Shown here: positions 34,012 to 41,787 of the stretch, piece by piece
Layout of the letters: each line of letters starts with the position of its first letter
Numbering within the stretch: the stretch's first letter is position 1
Assembly (NCBI GenBank): GCA_039800005.1
Contig: JBDLRN010000014.1
Coordinates: forward strand, 1-64,000
Source: Casp-actino8 sp039800005
GTDB lineage: Bacteria; Actinomycetota; Acidimicrobiia; Acidimicrobiales; Ilumatobacteraceae
Length of the DNA stretch: 64,000 bases
Direction of reading: 5' to 3'
Translations under genes and position numbers: made by a program
Notes under the pieces: model-generated
What the model was told of the DNA's origin: nothing
Database searches by the model: none
Seen by the model: the letters and a program-made list of their open reading frames with translations, nothing else

Positions 34012-36138
34012 ATGAAACTTCCCACCTTGAACCGGCGCCGTCTCATCGGCGGGTTCGGTCTGATCGCCGTGATCGTGGCAGCACTCCTGATCGGTCGAGG
34101 CTGGGGTGGCGAGTCGTCCGACACCGGTCTCGTGATCACGCCGCGCGCCGTCGAACGACGAACGCTGTCCGACGTCCTCACGGTCACCGGAGAGGTTCGA
34201 CGAGACGACGTGTACACCGTCTCGTCGAGCGTCGACGGTCGAGTGTCGGCGTTGTCAGTCGAGGAGGGTGCCACCATCGTGGCCGGCGACGAATTGGTGG
34301 CCGTCGACGGTCGAGTCGCCGTGGCCGTCGACGGGACGACGCCGTTCTACCGAACGCTCACGGTGGGCAGCGAAGGGCCTGACGTGCAGCAGCTCGAGGA
34401 GATCCTTCTGGACGGCGGATACGACATCGAAAGTCCCGACACTCTGTTCACGGAGGAGACTCGCGAAGCGCTCGCGGCGTGGCAGATCGAGCGGGGCTAC
34501 GCCTCGGCAGCCGCCGAGACCGATGAGACGGTGACCCTCACCCTCGCTCCGAACTCGGCCGGCTACACGATCGGTCGCGCCAATGCGTCGGCTTTCACCA
34601 TCAACCCGTCGATACCGAGCGGGCGCGGGGAGTCGTTCGGGCTTCGCGCCTCAGGGCCCAAGATCTCGCTGTCGGTCTCGAGCGACAGCATTCGGGAGGG
34701 AAGTGCTGTTTCCATCGGCCTGACGTCGGACGTCTCGCTGACCGAGGATCTCACCGTCGACCTGTCGATCACCGGAACCGCCACCGAAGGTCTCGACTAC
34801 GAACGGCTTCCGCGGACTGTCGTGATGAAGTCCGGAAGCCAATCCGCCTCGTTCGATCTCACGACCCTCACCGACGATCTTCTCGAATCGGACGAAGAGA
34901 TCGTCGTTTCGGTGCTCACCGGAACGGGCGGTGGCTATCAGCTCGGAACTCGCAACAAGGTACGAATCGTCGTTCGCGACGTCGATTCCGCCGGCCCACG
35001 CTCGGTCAACATCACCACGGTCACCACCGACGCCGACGAGGGTGGAGTGGCGACGTTCACCTTGCGCACTTCGACTCAATCCGATCGCGATCTCCCCGTT
35101 CTGCTCGAATTCGCCGGATCGGCCACCGCCGAGTTCGACTACATCACTCCCACCGACGACCAGTTCGTGATCCGGGCCGGAACGATGTCGACCGACGTCA
35201 ACGTTCGCATTCGCGACGACGGGGAGGACGAGGGGAGCGAGACCCTGACCGTGCGGGTCGTGCCTCGCGACACCGAGGAGTCGAGCACGACCTACGCGGT
35301 CGGGTTGCCGGCCGAAGCGACGATCGAAATCGGAAGCGGGGACCGACCCGAACTCACCGTGGTGGGAGGCGGTCGGATCGCCGAGGGAGCGTCCGGATCG
35401 TTCCGCATCGTCGCCGACGGCGCCGTTCCGGAGGACACCTCGATCAACTACCAGATCTCGGGCACCGCCACTCCCGGTGTCGACTACCGCGTGGTGTCGG
35501 GGACCGTGATCATGCGAGCCGGCACGTCGTCGGTGACCGTCACCATCGACACACTCGACGACGACGTCGTCCTTCAGCCGTCCGACATGATCGTCGCGTC
35601 GTGGCCGGTTCGCGTCGGTCCGGTTCCGGTCGAGGTCGGCGACCTGGTGGCTCGCGGCACGCCGTTGTTCGAGTTGGTCGATCCGTCGTTCTCCATCGCC
35701 CTGACGGTCGGCGCTGCCGAACGCTCCGAACTGCAGGTCGGCCAGCGAGTCACCGTCGATCTGACCGTCGGAAATCAGTTGCTCGACGGCGTGATCGCCT
35801 CCCTCGACGAATCGGCCACCCTCGGACCCAACGGTGAACAACGCTTCGAAGGGGAAGTGGCGGTCGAGGGCGAGTACGAGGCGGTCGACGGGGCGTCGGT
35901 GAGTGTCGACGTGATTCTCGCCGAGGTCGTCGATGCGCTGGCGGTTCCCGTGGCCGCGGTTCTTCGGACGGCTGACGGTGACGTGGTTCGGGTCGTGAAC
36001 GACCAGGGAACCATCACTCGCGTTCCGGTGACCATCGGACTCGTCGATCGCGAATGGGTCGAGATCGTCTCCGGTCTCGAGGGAGACGAATTGGTGGTCG
36101 TCGACATCGAAACCGAAGGACGGGTCGCGTCGTCGTGA
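34012..36138 (+). CDS. MacA/HlyD-like adaptor with peptidoglycan-binding and three Calx-beta-like domains
   Basis: A 708-residue membrane-anchored adaptor for the ABC exporter that follows. Seen in order: signal-anchor helix (about 11-29); first half of a lipoyl-like domain (about 45-100); a peptidoglycan-binding-1-like domain (about 115-163, GPDVQQLEEILLDGGYD). Three consecutive Calx-beta-like repeats follow (about 217-324, 330-441 and 446-530), each with a G(T/S)AT..xDY core at 255-263, 369-377 and 484-492. Then come the second lipoyl half (530-560), the beta-barrel domain (LTVGAAERSELQVGQRVTVDL) and the membrane-proximal domain. Peptidoglycan-binding adaptors are common in actinobacteria, but inserted Calx-beta domains are unusual in my experience. 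Calx-beta domains elsewhere often bind Ca2+ or mediate adhesion. The stop overlaps the ATPase gene (GTGA). Confidence 0.8.
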   Translation: MKLPTLNRRRLIGGFGLIAVIVAALLIGRGWGGESSDTGLVITPRAVERRTLSDVLTVTGEVRRDDVYTVSSSVDGRVSALSVEEGATIVAGDELVAVDGRVAVAVDGTTPFYRTLTVGSEGPDVQQLEEILLDGGYDIESPDTLFTEETREALAAWQIERGYASAAAETDETVTLTLAPNSAGYTIGRANASAFTINPSIPSGRGESFGLRASGPKISLSVSSDSIREGSAVSIGLTSDVSLTEDLTVDLSITGTATEGLDYERLPRTVVMKSGSQSASFDLTTLTDDLLESDEEIVVSVLTGTGGGYQLGTRNKVRIVVRDVDSAGPRSVNITTVTTDADEGGVATFTLRTSTQSDRDLPVLLEFAGSATAEFDYITPTDDQFVIRAGTMSTDVNVRIRDDGEDEGSETLTVRVVPRDTEESSTTYAVGLPAEATIEIGSGDRPELTVVGGGRIAEGASGSFRIVADGAVPEDTSINYQISGTATPGVDYRVVSGTVIMRAGTSSVTVTIDTLDDDVVLQPSDMIVASWPVRVGPVPVEVGDLVARGTPLFELVDPSFSIALTVGAAERSELQVGQRVTVDLTVGNQLLDGVIASLDESATLGPNGEQRFEGEVAVEGEYEAVDGASVSVDVILAEVVDALAVPVAAVLRTADGDVVRVVNDQGTITRVPVTIGLVDREWVEIVSGLEGDELVVVDIETEGRVASS

Positions 36139-36866
36139 CGACTCCGTTCATGGAACTGAGCGGAGTCGGCCGCACCTACGGGTCTGGCGACACGTTGGTG
36201 CGAGCGCTCGACGACGTGTCGCTCAGCATCATGCCCGGAGACTTCGTCTCGATCGTCGGTCCGTCGGGCTCCGGCAAGTCGACGTTGCTCGGCCTTCTCG
36301 GTTGTCTCGACGCTCCGACGTCGGGTCGGATCGTCGTCGACGGGGTCGACGTGACCGCCCTGGCCGATGCCGCCCGCACTCAAGTGCGCGGTCGCAGCAT
36401 CGGTTTCGTCTTCCAACAGTTCCACCTCATCCCGCATCTCGACGCGCTCGGCAACGTCGAGACCGCGCTCTTGTACCGCGGCATGAAGCCGACCGAACGA
36501 CGTGAGCGTTCGTTGGAATCGCTCGCACGGGTGGGTCTGGCCCATCGACACGATCATCGACCGGTGCAACTCTCCGGAGGAGAGCAACAGCGTGTCGCAC
36601 TGGCCAGGGCCCTGGTCAGCGAACCCAAGATTCTCCTGGCCGACGAACCGACCGGCGCTCTCGACAGCAAGAACGCCGCCAACGTGATGGAGATATTGCG
36701 GAGTCTGCGAAGCCCGGACCGTGCCATCGTTCTGGTGACACACGACGTCGGGATCGCCGACAGTGCGGCTCGCAAGATCTCGATGCGAGACGGGCGCATC
36801 GTTTCCGACGAGGATCTTCAACAGGCCGACGAGAGTCAGGTGTCTTCTGCCGAGGATCTTCCATGA
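36135..36866 (+). CDS. ABC transporter ATP-binding protein (MacB/LolD type)
   Basis: A 243-residue ATPase. Walker A is GPSGSGKST, the Q-loop is VFQQFHLIPHLDALGNVE, the signature is LSGGEQQR, and Walker B/D-loop is ILLADEPTGALDS; the H-loop is VTHD. These are diagnostic of the MacB/LolD/FtsE group of mechanotransmission ABC systems. The GTG at 36135 overlaps the adaptor stop; an in-frame ATG at 36150 is possible. It overlaps the permease gene by ATGA, so adaptor, ATPase and permease form one operon. Confidence 0.93.
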   Translation: MTTPFMELSGVGRTYGSGDTLVRALDDVSLSIMPGDFVSIVGPSGSGKSTLLGLLGCLDAPTSGRIVVDGVDVTALADAARTQVRGRSIGFVFQQFHLIPHLDALGNVETALLYRGMKPTERRERSLESLARVGLAHRHDHRPVQLSGGEQQRVALARALVSEPKILLADEPTGALDSKNAANVMEILRSLRSPDRAIVLVTHDVGIADSAARKISMRDGRIVSDEDLQQADESQVSSAEDLP

Positions 36867-38053
36867 GCGTCACGCGCGATCTCACGCGGGTCGCGGTGTC
36901 GGGACTGGCGGCTCGCAAGATGCGCACGGTGCTGCTGTTGCTCGGGCCGATGATCGGTGTGGCGGCCATCATCGCCGCGGTCGGTCTGACCGACTCGGCG
37001 AAGGGTGACCTGAAGGCCAAGGTCGCCGAGTTGGGCACGAATCTCGTGGAGGTGTCGGCATCGAGTTCCTTCGGACAGGCGGAACCGACTCTCCCGGCCG
37101 ACGCCATCGAGCGCGCCCTCACCGTCACGACCGTGGAGGCGGTGGGATCGGTTCGACAGCTCTCCAACGTCCTGGTGTCTCCGTACGGCGAGGCACTCGA
37201 GGAATTCGCCACCGTGCCGATACCGGTATTGGCCGCGGACGATCGACTACCCACCGTCCTCGACGTCGATCTGGTGTCAGGACGCTGGCTCGATCCCTTC
37301 GACGAGGGGTCGGGGGCTCGGGTGGCCGTGATCGGCCAGTCGTTGGCTCGCGAATTCTCGTACCTTCCGGGAGAGAACCGCACCATCGAACTGGACGGAC
37401 GGTCCTACGCGGTGGTCGGCGTGCTCGCTCGTGTTCCGCTCGAGCCGGGGTTCGACAACGCGGTGTTCGTTCCGTTCCGCACGGCGGGAGACGACCTCCT
37501 CGACGACGACGACGTCGCACCCAACAAGTTGTACGTGCGCAGCCAGGAAGGCACCGAAGATCTCACGGCCGATGCCCTTGCCGTGGCGATCGGGTTGGGC
37601 GGTCCGGACGAGGTCGCCGCCGAGATCAAGAGCGAGGCCCTCGAGTTGGCCGCCCAGAGCGACCGCCAACTCCAACTCATCGTGGTGTCGATGGGACTGC
37701 TCGCCATCGTGGTGGGCGGCCTCGGCATCGCCAACGTGATGTCGATCTCGGTGATCCAACGTTCGGCCGAGATCGGTATTCGCCGCGCCCTCGGACACAC
37801 GCGCCGGATCATCGCGCTGCAGTTCCTGCTCGAGGCAGTGGCCGTCGGAATCGTCGGCGGAATCCTCGGCGTGTTGCTCGGGATGTTGGCGATCTTCGTC
37901 GGCGTCTCGGCCGCCGGCTGGGTGTTCGTGATGGCTGGTTGGCTGGCACCGGCAGGAATCGCCCTGGCCGTGGTGATCTCGGTGCTGGCCGGGTCCTATC
38001 CGGCCGTGAGAGCGGCCCGACTCGAACCGCTCGAAACGTTACGTCTCGGCTGA
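36863..38053 (+). CDS. MacB/FtsX-type ABC transporter permease
   Basis: A 396-residue permease. One N-terminal helix (about 24-42) precedes a large extracytoplasmic MacB_PCD-type domain (about 45-260). Three C-terminal helices follow, with the first FtsX helix near IVVSMGLLAIVVGGLGIANVM and the cytoplasmic loop RSAEIGIRRALGHTRR. It ends LEPLETLRLG, the usual family C-terminus. With the adaptor and ATPase it would form a MacAB-like machine exporting or extracting peptides, lipids or drugs; the substrate is unknown. The stop codon lies inside the first unit of a 15-bp tandem repeat. Confidence 0.9.
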   Translation: MSVTRDLTRVAVSGLAARKMRTVLLLLGPMIGVAAIIAAVGLTDSAKGDLKAKVAELGTNLVEVSASSSFGQAEPTLPADAIERALTVTTVEAVGSVRQLSNVLVSPYGEALEEFATVPIPVLAADDRLPTVLDVDLVSGRWLDPFDEGSGARVAVIGQSLAREFSYLPGENRTIELDGRSYAVVGVLARVPLEPGFDNAVFVPFRTAGDDLLDDDDVAPNKLYVRSQEGTEDLTADALAVAIGLGGPDEVAAEIKSEALELAAQSDRQLQLIVVSMGLLAIVVGGLGIANVMSISVIQRSAEIGIRRALGHTRRIIALQFLLEAVAVGIVGGILGVLLGMLAIFVGVSAAGWVFVMAGWLAPAGIALAVVISVLAGSYPAVRAARLEPLETLRLG

Positions 38054-38100
38054 GGACGTCTCGACTGCGGACGTCTCGGCTGAGGACGTCTCGACAGAAG
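38041..38100 (+). repeat. four tandem 15-bp repeats at the 3' end of the permease gene
   Basis: Units at 38041-38055, 38056-38070, 38071-38085 and 38086-38100 share ACGTCTCG(G/A)C; units 1 and 3 are identical (ACGTCTCGGCTGAGG). Unit 1 encodes the last residues and TGA stop of the permease. The later copies are untranslated. The core AGGACGTCTCG also occurs at 33272-33282, just before the lipoprotein start. Confidence 0.8.
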
Positions 38101-38105
38101 CCGTG

Positions 38106-38125
38106 ACGGCTGGGCTTTCAGCCGT
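38106..38125. terminator. 7-bp hairpin between convergent permease and LLM genes
   Basis: ACGGCTG, loop GGCTTT, CAGCCGT. It lies between the permease stop and the end of the minus-strand LLM gene and overlaps that gene's stop codon. It could terminate in both directions. Confidence 0.45.
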
Positions 38126-39011
38126 AGAGATCGAACAGCTCGCCGATGGCCTTCACTTGGCCGCCCGAGGTGCTCGACATCACCGCAATGGGTTCGACCC
38201 CGATCTCGCGCCACATCGCGAAGCCCTCTCGAACTCGTTCGGCCGGACCGAACAAGGTGCAATCGGCGAGCCAACGATCGCTCATCGCGCGCTCGACCTC
38301 GTCCCGACGTCCCTCGGCAAGAAGCGACTCCACGGCCTCCATCTCCTCGACGTATCCGGCGGCCTTCCAGTAGTTGCGATAGTTCGGCAGTCGGACGTAG
38401 ACCGACATGGTGCGACGATTGATCGCCGCGGCGGCCGCGACGTCGTCACTGATGACGGTCGGAATCATGTTGGCGAGACGGAAGTCCTCGCGGGTCACTC
38501 GCTGGCGTTGATCACGAGTGTGTCGAAGGCTGGCGTTGGCCCACAACGCACCCTCGGCGATCTCCTGCGCGAGGTCGAGCATGCGATCTCGAAGTGCTGC
38601 CACGTGGATCGGTGGGAGAGCGCCACTGAACTTCTCGTTGGCGCGCAAGGCCGCCACGAAGTCGCGCATGTCGCCGAGCGGAGGACCCATCGTCACGCCG
38701 AGGCGCTTCACCATGGGTTCGTGACTCACGCCGAGACCGAGCGCGAACCGTCCGTCACTCACCTCGTGCACGTGGCTGGCGAGGTTGCCGATCTCGGTCA
38801 CCGACGTGCCGTAGATGCCCTGGATCGCGGTGGAGAAACGAATGCTCGACGTGACATGAGCGAGACTCACGCACAACCCCAGCGCACCACCGAGGGTGGG
38901 GCAGGCGAGAGCCGGAAAACCACGGCGCTCGGCTTCGGCGGCCAATTCGAGAATCGAACGCCGCCGCGTCGGCGAGGCGACCACGGACAGGGCGGGACGT
39001 TCGTCGCTCAT
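38118..39011 (-). CDS. LLM-class (luciferase-like) F420-dependent oxidoreductase family protein
   Basis: A 297-residue TIM-barrel oxidoreductase of the luciferase-like monooxygenase superfamily. The N-terminal AAEAERRGFPALACPT and the segments IRFSTAIQGIY, SDGRFALGLGVSH and LWANAS fit the F420-dependent branch typical of actinobacteria, supported by the F420:NADP reductase in the window. Substrate is unknown. It is the only minus-strand gene between 25.6 kb and the end. It lies divergent from pimA with only 69 bp between start codons, and TACGTT is 6 nt upstream of its ATG. Confidence 0.85.
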   Translation of the reverse strand: MSDERPALSVVASPTRRRSILELAAEAERRGFPALACPTLGGALGLCVSLAHVTSSIRFSTAIQGIYGTSVTEIGNLASHVHEVSDGRFALGLGVSHEPMVKRLGVTMGPPLGDMRDFVAALRANEKFSGALPPIHVAALRDRMLDLAQEIAEGALWANASLRHTRDQRQRVTREDFRLANMIPTVISDDVAAAAAINRRTMSVYVRLPNYRNYWKAAGYVEEMEAVESLLAEGRRDEVERAMSDRWLADCTLFGPAERVREGFAMWREIGVEPIAVMSSTSGGQVKAIGELFDLYG

Positions 39012-39017
39012 GAGGCC

Positions 39018-39023
39018 AACGTA
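39018..39023 (-). promoter_or_regulatory. -10 hexamer of predicted leaderless promoter, LLM gene
   Basis: Minus-strand TACGTT followed by 6 nt and the ATG at 39011. Confidence 0.55.
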
Positions 39024-39067
39024 CTCGTCCGGGACCCACTCGGACGCTCGGAGTCCTCGGTGGTCGG

Positions 39068-39073
39068 TAACTT
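39068..39073 (+). promoter_or_regulatory. -10 hexamer of predicted leaderless promoter, pimA
   Basis: TAACTT followed by 7 nt and the ATG at 39081. It decides the start: the longer in-frame reading back into the LLM gene would place the promoter inside the coding region. Confidence 0.6.
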
Positions 39074-39080
39074 CGTCGGT

Positions 39081-40325
39081 ATGTCGAATCCGGAACAGTT
39101 GTCGTCCGGGTCGTCGAAGGATTCGTCGTTCGGATCGTCGCGGTTACGCGTGGCGATCTTCTCGCCGTACAGCCTCACTTTGCCCGGAGGTGTGCAGAAC
39201 CAGGTGATGGGCCTGGCCCGCGCGTTGCGGCGTCTCGGTCACGAAGTTCGGGTGCTCGGTCCGTGTGACGGCGCGCCTCCCGACACCTTCGTGACACCTC
39301 TCGGCGAATCGTTGCCCACCGCCGCCAACGGATCGATCGCTCCGATCGCGCCCGATCCGGCCGCCGCTCTGCGCACCATCCGCGCCCTGCGCGACGAAGA
39401 GTTCGACGTGTTGCATCTGCACGAACCACTGTCTCCCGGACCCACGATGACCGCCCTCATGATGCGAACGGCCCCGATCGTCGGCACGTTCCATGCCGCA
39501 GGCGACAGTGCCAGCTATCGCTATCTGAACCGCGTCGTTCGCTCGATGGCCGAAGGGATCGACGTGCGCGTCGCGGTGTCGAGGGACGCCGAGAACCTGG
39601 CCGGCCGCTATCTCGGCGGCGAGTACCGGATCCTTCCCAATGCGGTCGAACTCGATCAGTTCTTCGATCCCGACCTCGACCGAGTCAGGAGTCGATCGAT
39701 CTTCTTCTGCGGGCGACACGAGCCTCGCAAGGGACTCGAAGTGCTGCTGCACGCGCACGCGATGCTCGCCGACGACACCCACCTGGTGATCGCGTCGGAG
39801 GGTCCCGAGACGGCTCGCTTGCGCCACGAATTTCCGGCCTCACCTCGTCGGCACTGGCTCGGGCGGATCAGCGACGCCATCAAGACGGAACATCTGCACG
39901 CGAGCGCGGTGTTCTGTGCACCGGCACTCGGCGGGGAGAGTTTCGGGATCGTCCTGCTCGAGGCCATGGCCGGCGGGGCCACCGTGGTCGCGTCCGACAT
40001 CGACGGTTACCGTAACGTGGCGACGCACGACGTGGACGCCCGCCTGGTCGCGCCGGACGATCCGGTCGCACTGGCGACCGAACTCCGCCTCGTTCTCGCC
40101 GACGACGAGCTGCGCCGTCGCCTCGGTGACAGTGGACGGGTTCGCGCCCGACAATTCTCCATGGACTCCCTGGCCGCCGCCTACGTCGATCTCTACCGCG
40201 AAGCCATCCTCGTCTCGGAGGAGACCGACGGATCGTCGGGTGAGAATCGATCCCTCCTGGTGTCGGCGACTCGCTCGCTGGTGTCCCGTGTCGGACGTAT
40301 TCGCTCCCGTACACTGCCCTCGTGA
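39081..40325 (+). CDS. pimA: GT4 glycosyltransferase, probable phosphatidylinositol mannosyltransferase PimA
   Basis: A 414-residue GT-B glycosyltransferase. After a Ser-rich leader of ~20 residues it reads RVAIFSPYSLTLPGGVQNQV, the PimA-type acceptor loop, then ANGSIAP and HLHEPLSPG. The C-terminal donor site is APALGGESFGIVLLEAMAGG with the conserved E-x7-E. It would transfer the first mannose from GDP-Man to phosphatidylinositol on the inner face of the membrane. In Mycobacterium pimA directly follows patA; here ~5.8 kb lie between. The C-terminal ~40 residues are extra. It overlaps lemA by GTGA. Confidence 0.87.
   Translation: MSNPEQLSSGSSKDSSFGSSRLRVAIFSPYSLTLPGGVQNQVMGLARALRRLGHEVRVLGPCDGAPPDTFVTPLGESLPTAANGSIAPIAPDPAAALRTIRALRDEEFDVLHLHEPLSPGPTMTALMMRTAPIVGTFHAAGDSASYRYLNRVVRSMAEGIDVRVAVSRDAENLAGRYLGGEYRILPNAVELDQFFDPDLDRVRSRSIFFCGRHEPRKGLEVLLHAHAMLADDTHLVIASEGPETARLRHEFPASPRRHWLGRISDAIKTEHLHASAVFCAPALGGESFGIVLLEAMAGGATVVASDIDGYRNVATHDVDARLVAPDDPVALATELRLVLADDELRRRLGDSGRVRARQFSMDSLAAAYVDLYREAILVSEETDGSSGENRSLLVSATRSLVSRVGRIRSRTLPS
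40310..40315 (+). promoter_or_regulatory. -10 hexamer of predicted leaderless promoter, lemA
   Basis: TACACT inside the last codons of pimA, followed by 6 nt and the GTG at 40322. lemA may thus be both coupled to pimA and independently transcribed. Confidence 0.5.
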
Positions 40326-40873
40326 CCATCCTCATCATCGTCGCCGTACTGGTCGTGCTCGCGGTGATCGTCGTCGTGGTGTACAACGGCCTGGTCCGCT
40401 CCCGCAACACGGTCGACAACGCGTGGTCGCAGATCGACGTGCAGTTGAAGCGGCGCCTCGATCTCATCCCCAATCTGGTCGAGACCGTGAAGGGCTACGC
40501 CACTCACGAACAGCGAACGTTCGACGCCGTGATCTCTGCTCGTAATTCGGCGCTCGCCGCACCTTCACAACCTGGCCCGCAGGCCGCCGCCGACAATGCC
40601 GTGAGCGGAGCGCTCCGCCAACTCTTCGCGCTGTCGGAGGCGTATCCCGACCTCAAGGCCAATCAGAACTTCCTGTCTCTGCAGGAAGAATTGACAGCCA
40701 CCGAGAGTCGGGTCGCCTACGCCCGTCAGTTCTACAACGACTCGGTGTTGTCGTATCACAACAAGCTCGACACCTTCCCGACCGTGTTCGTGGCCAAACT
40801 GGGCTCGTTCACGCGCCGCGAGTTCTTCGAGGCCGAGGCGGCCGCCCAGAACCCGCCGTCCGTGTCGTTCTGA
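40322..40873 (+). CDS. lemA: LemA family protein
   Basis: A 183-residue protein with one N-terminal membrane helix (about 2-24) and a four-helix coiled-coil domain facing out or in. Family marks are YNGLVRSRNTVDNAWSQIDVQLKRRLDLIPNLVETVKGYA (quoted across the helix), LKANQNFLSLQEEL and the terminal YNDSVLSYHNKLDTFP. The role is unknown; LemA is often encoded next to HtpX, as here, and may help present membrane substrates. The stop is 7 nt before htpX. Confidence 0.92.
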   Translation: MTILIIVAVLVVLAVIVVVVYNGLVRSRNTVDNAWSQIDVQLKRRLDLIPNLVETVKGYATHEQRTFDAVISARNSALAAPSQPGPQAAADNAVSGALRQLFALSEAYPDLKANQNFLSLQEELTATESRVAYARQFYNDSVLSYHNKLDTFPTVFVAKLGSFTRREFFEAEAAAQNPPSVSF

Positions 40874-40880
40874 GGTCGTC

Positions 40881-41786
40881 GTGTTCGAAGAGATCCGCTC
40901 GAACAAGAGGCGAAGCGTGCTGCTCGTCGGAGCCTTCGTCGTGTTCGTCGTCCTGGTCGGTGCCGCGGTCGGCTACTTGATCGGTGGGGGACCCGTCACG
41001 TTGGTCGTGGCGATCCTCTTCGCCGGCGCGACCGCTTTCGTCTCGTACTGGAAATCCGACGCCATCGCCTTGCGGATCAGTCGGGCTCGTCCGGCCGATC
41101 CGGTCACCTACGCCCGGCTCCACAATCTCGTCGAAGGACTCTGCATCGCCGGTGGCCTGCCCAAGCCTGCCGTGTACGTCATCGACGATCCGGCGCCGAA
41201 CGCCTTCGCCACCGGACGCAACCCCCGCCACGCCGCCATCGCCGTCACCACCGGACTGCTCGAGAAGATGAACCGCGTCGAGTTGGAGGGAGTGGTCGCC
41301 CACGAGCTCTCGCACATCCGCAACTACGACATCCTCGTCAGCACTCTCGCCGTCACGATGGTGGGCGCCATCGCGGTCATGACCGACGTGGCCATTCGAC
41401 TCATGTGGTGGAACGGTGGTCGGGTGAGCCGCGGTGGCGATCGTGATCGAGGTGGTAATCCCTTGGCCCTCGTGGGCTTCGCTCTGTTGATCCTCGCTCC
41501 GATCGTGGCCAAGGCGATGCAGGCGGCCGTGAGCCGTCGACGGGAGACACTCGCCGACGTGTCGGCGTGCCAATTGACGCGCTACCCGCCCGGTTTGATC
41601 GGTGCCCTCGAGAAGCTGAAGGCCGACTCCACCGCGACCCACTCGGCATCGATGGCCACCGCCCACATGTGGATCGAGCAACCGCTGTCGGGGGTGCGGG
41701 ACCAGGGCCGTCTGGGATGGTTCCACAAGATGTTCGACACTCATCCGCCGCTCGACGAGCGAATCGCCCTGCTGAAGGAGATCTGA
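40881..41786 (+). CDS. htpX: M48 family membrane zinc protease HtpX
   Basis: A 301-residue protease of membrane-protein quality control. Two N-terminal helices (about 12-34 and 38-56) precede the catalytic domain with HELSH (H141, E142, H145). The third zinc-ligand region is RRETLADVSA, and helices flank a Gly/Arg-rich loop (about 180-190). FDTHPPLDERIALL is the typical C-terminus. It starts with GTG and is paired with lemA, and the DUF3048 lipoprotein starts 1 nt after it. Confidence 0.94.
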   Translation: MFEEIRSNKRRSVLLVGAFVVFVVLVGAAVGYLIGGGPVTLVVAILFAGATAFVSYWKSDAIALRISRARPADPVTYARLHNLVEGLCIAGGLPKPAVYVIDDPAPNAFATGRNPRHAAIAVTTGLLEKMNRVELEGVVAHELSHIRNYDILVSTLAVTMVGAIAVMTDVAIRLMWWNGGRVSRGGDRDRGGNPLALVGFALLILAPIVAKAMQAAVSRRRETLADVSACQLTRYPPGLIGALEKLKADSTATHSASMATAHMWIEQPLSGVRDQGRLGWFHKMFDTHPPLDERIALLKEI

Positions 41787-41787
41787 C

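Noticed and set aside
38041..38100. CRISPR-like repeat array
   Set aside because: The 15-bp units are contiguous without spacers, and no cas gene is present in the window.
33283..38100. Exporter module as a recently acquired island
   Set aside because: No integrase, transposase, tRNA or flanking attachment repeat is visible, and codon style and NTGA overlaps match the neighbours. Only the position within the PIM cluster hints at insertion.
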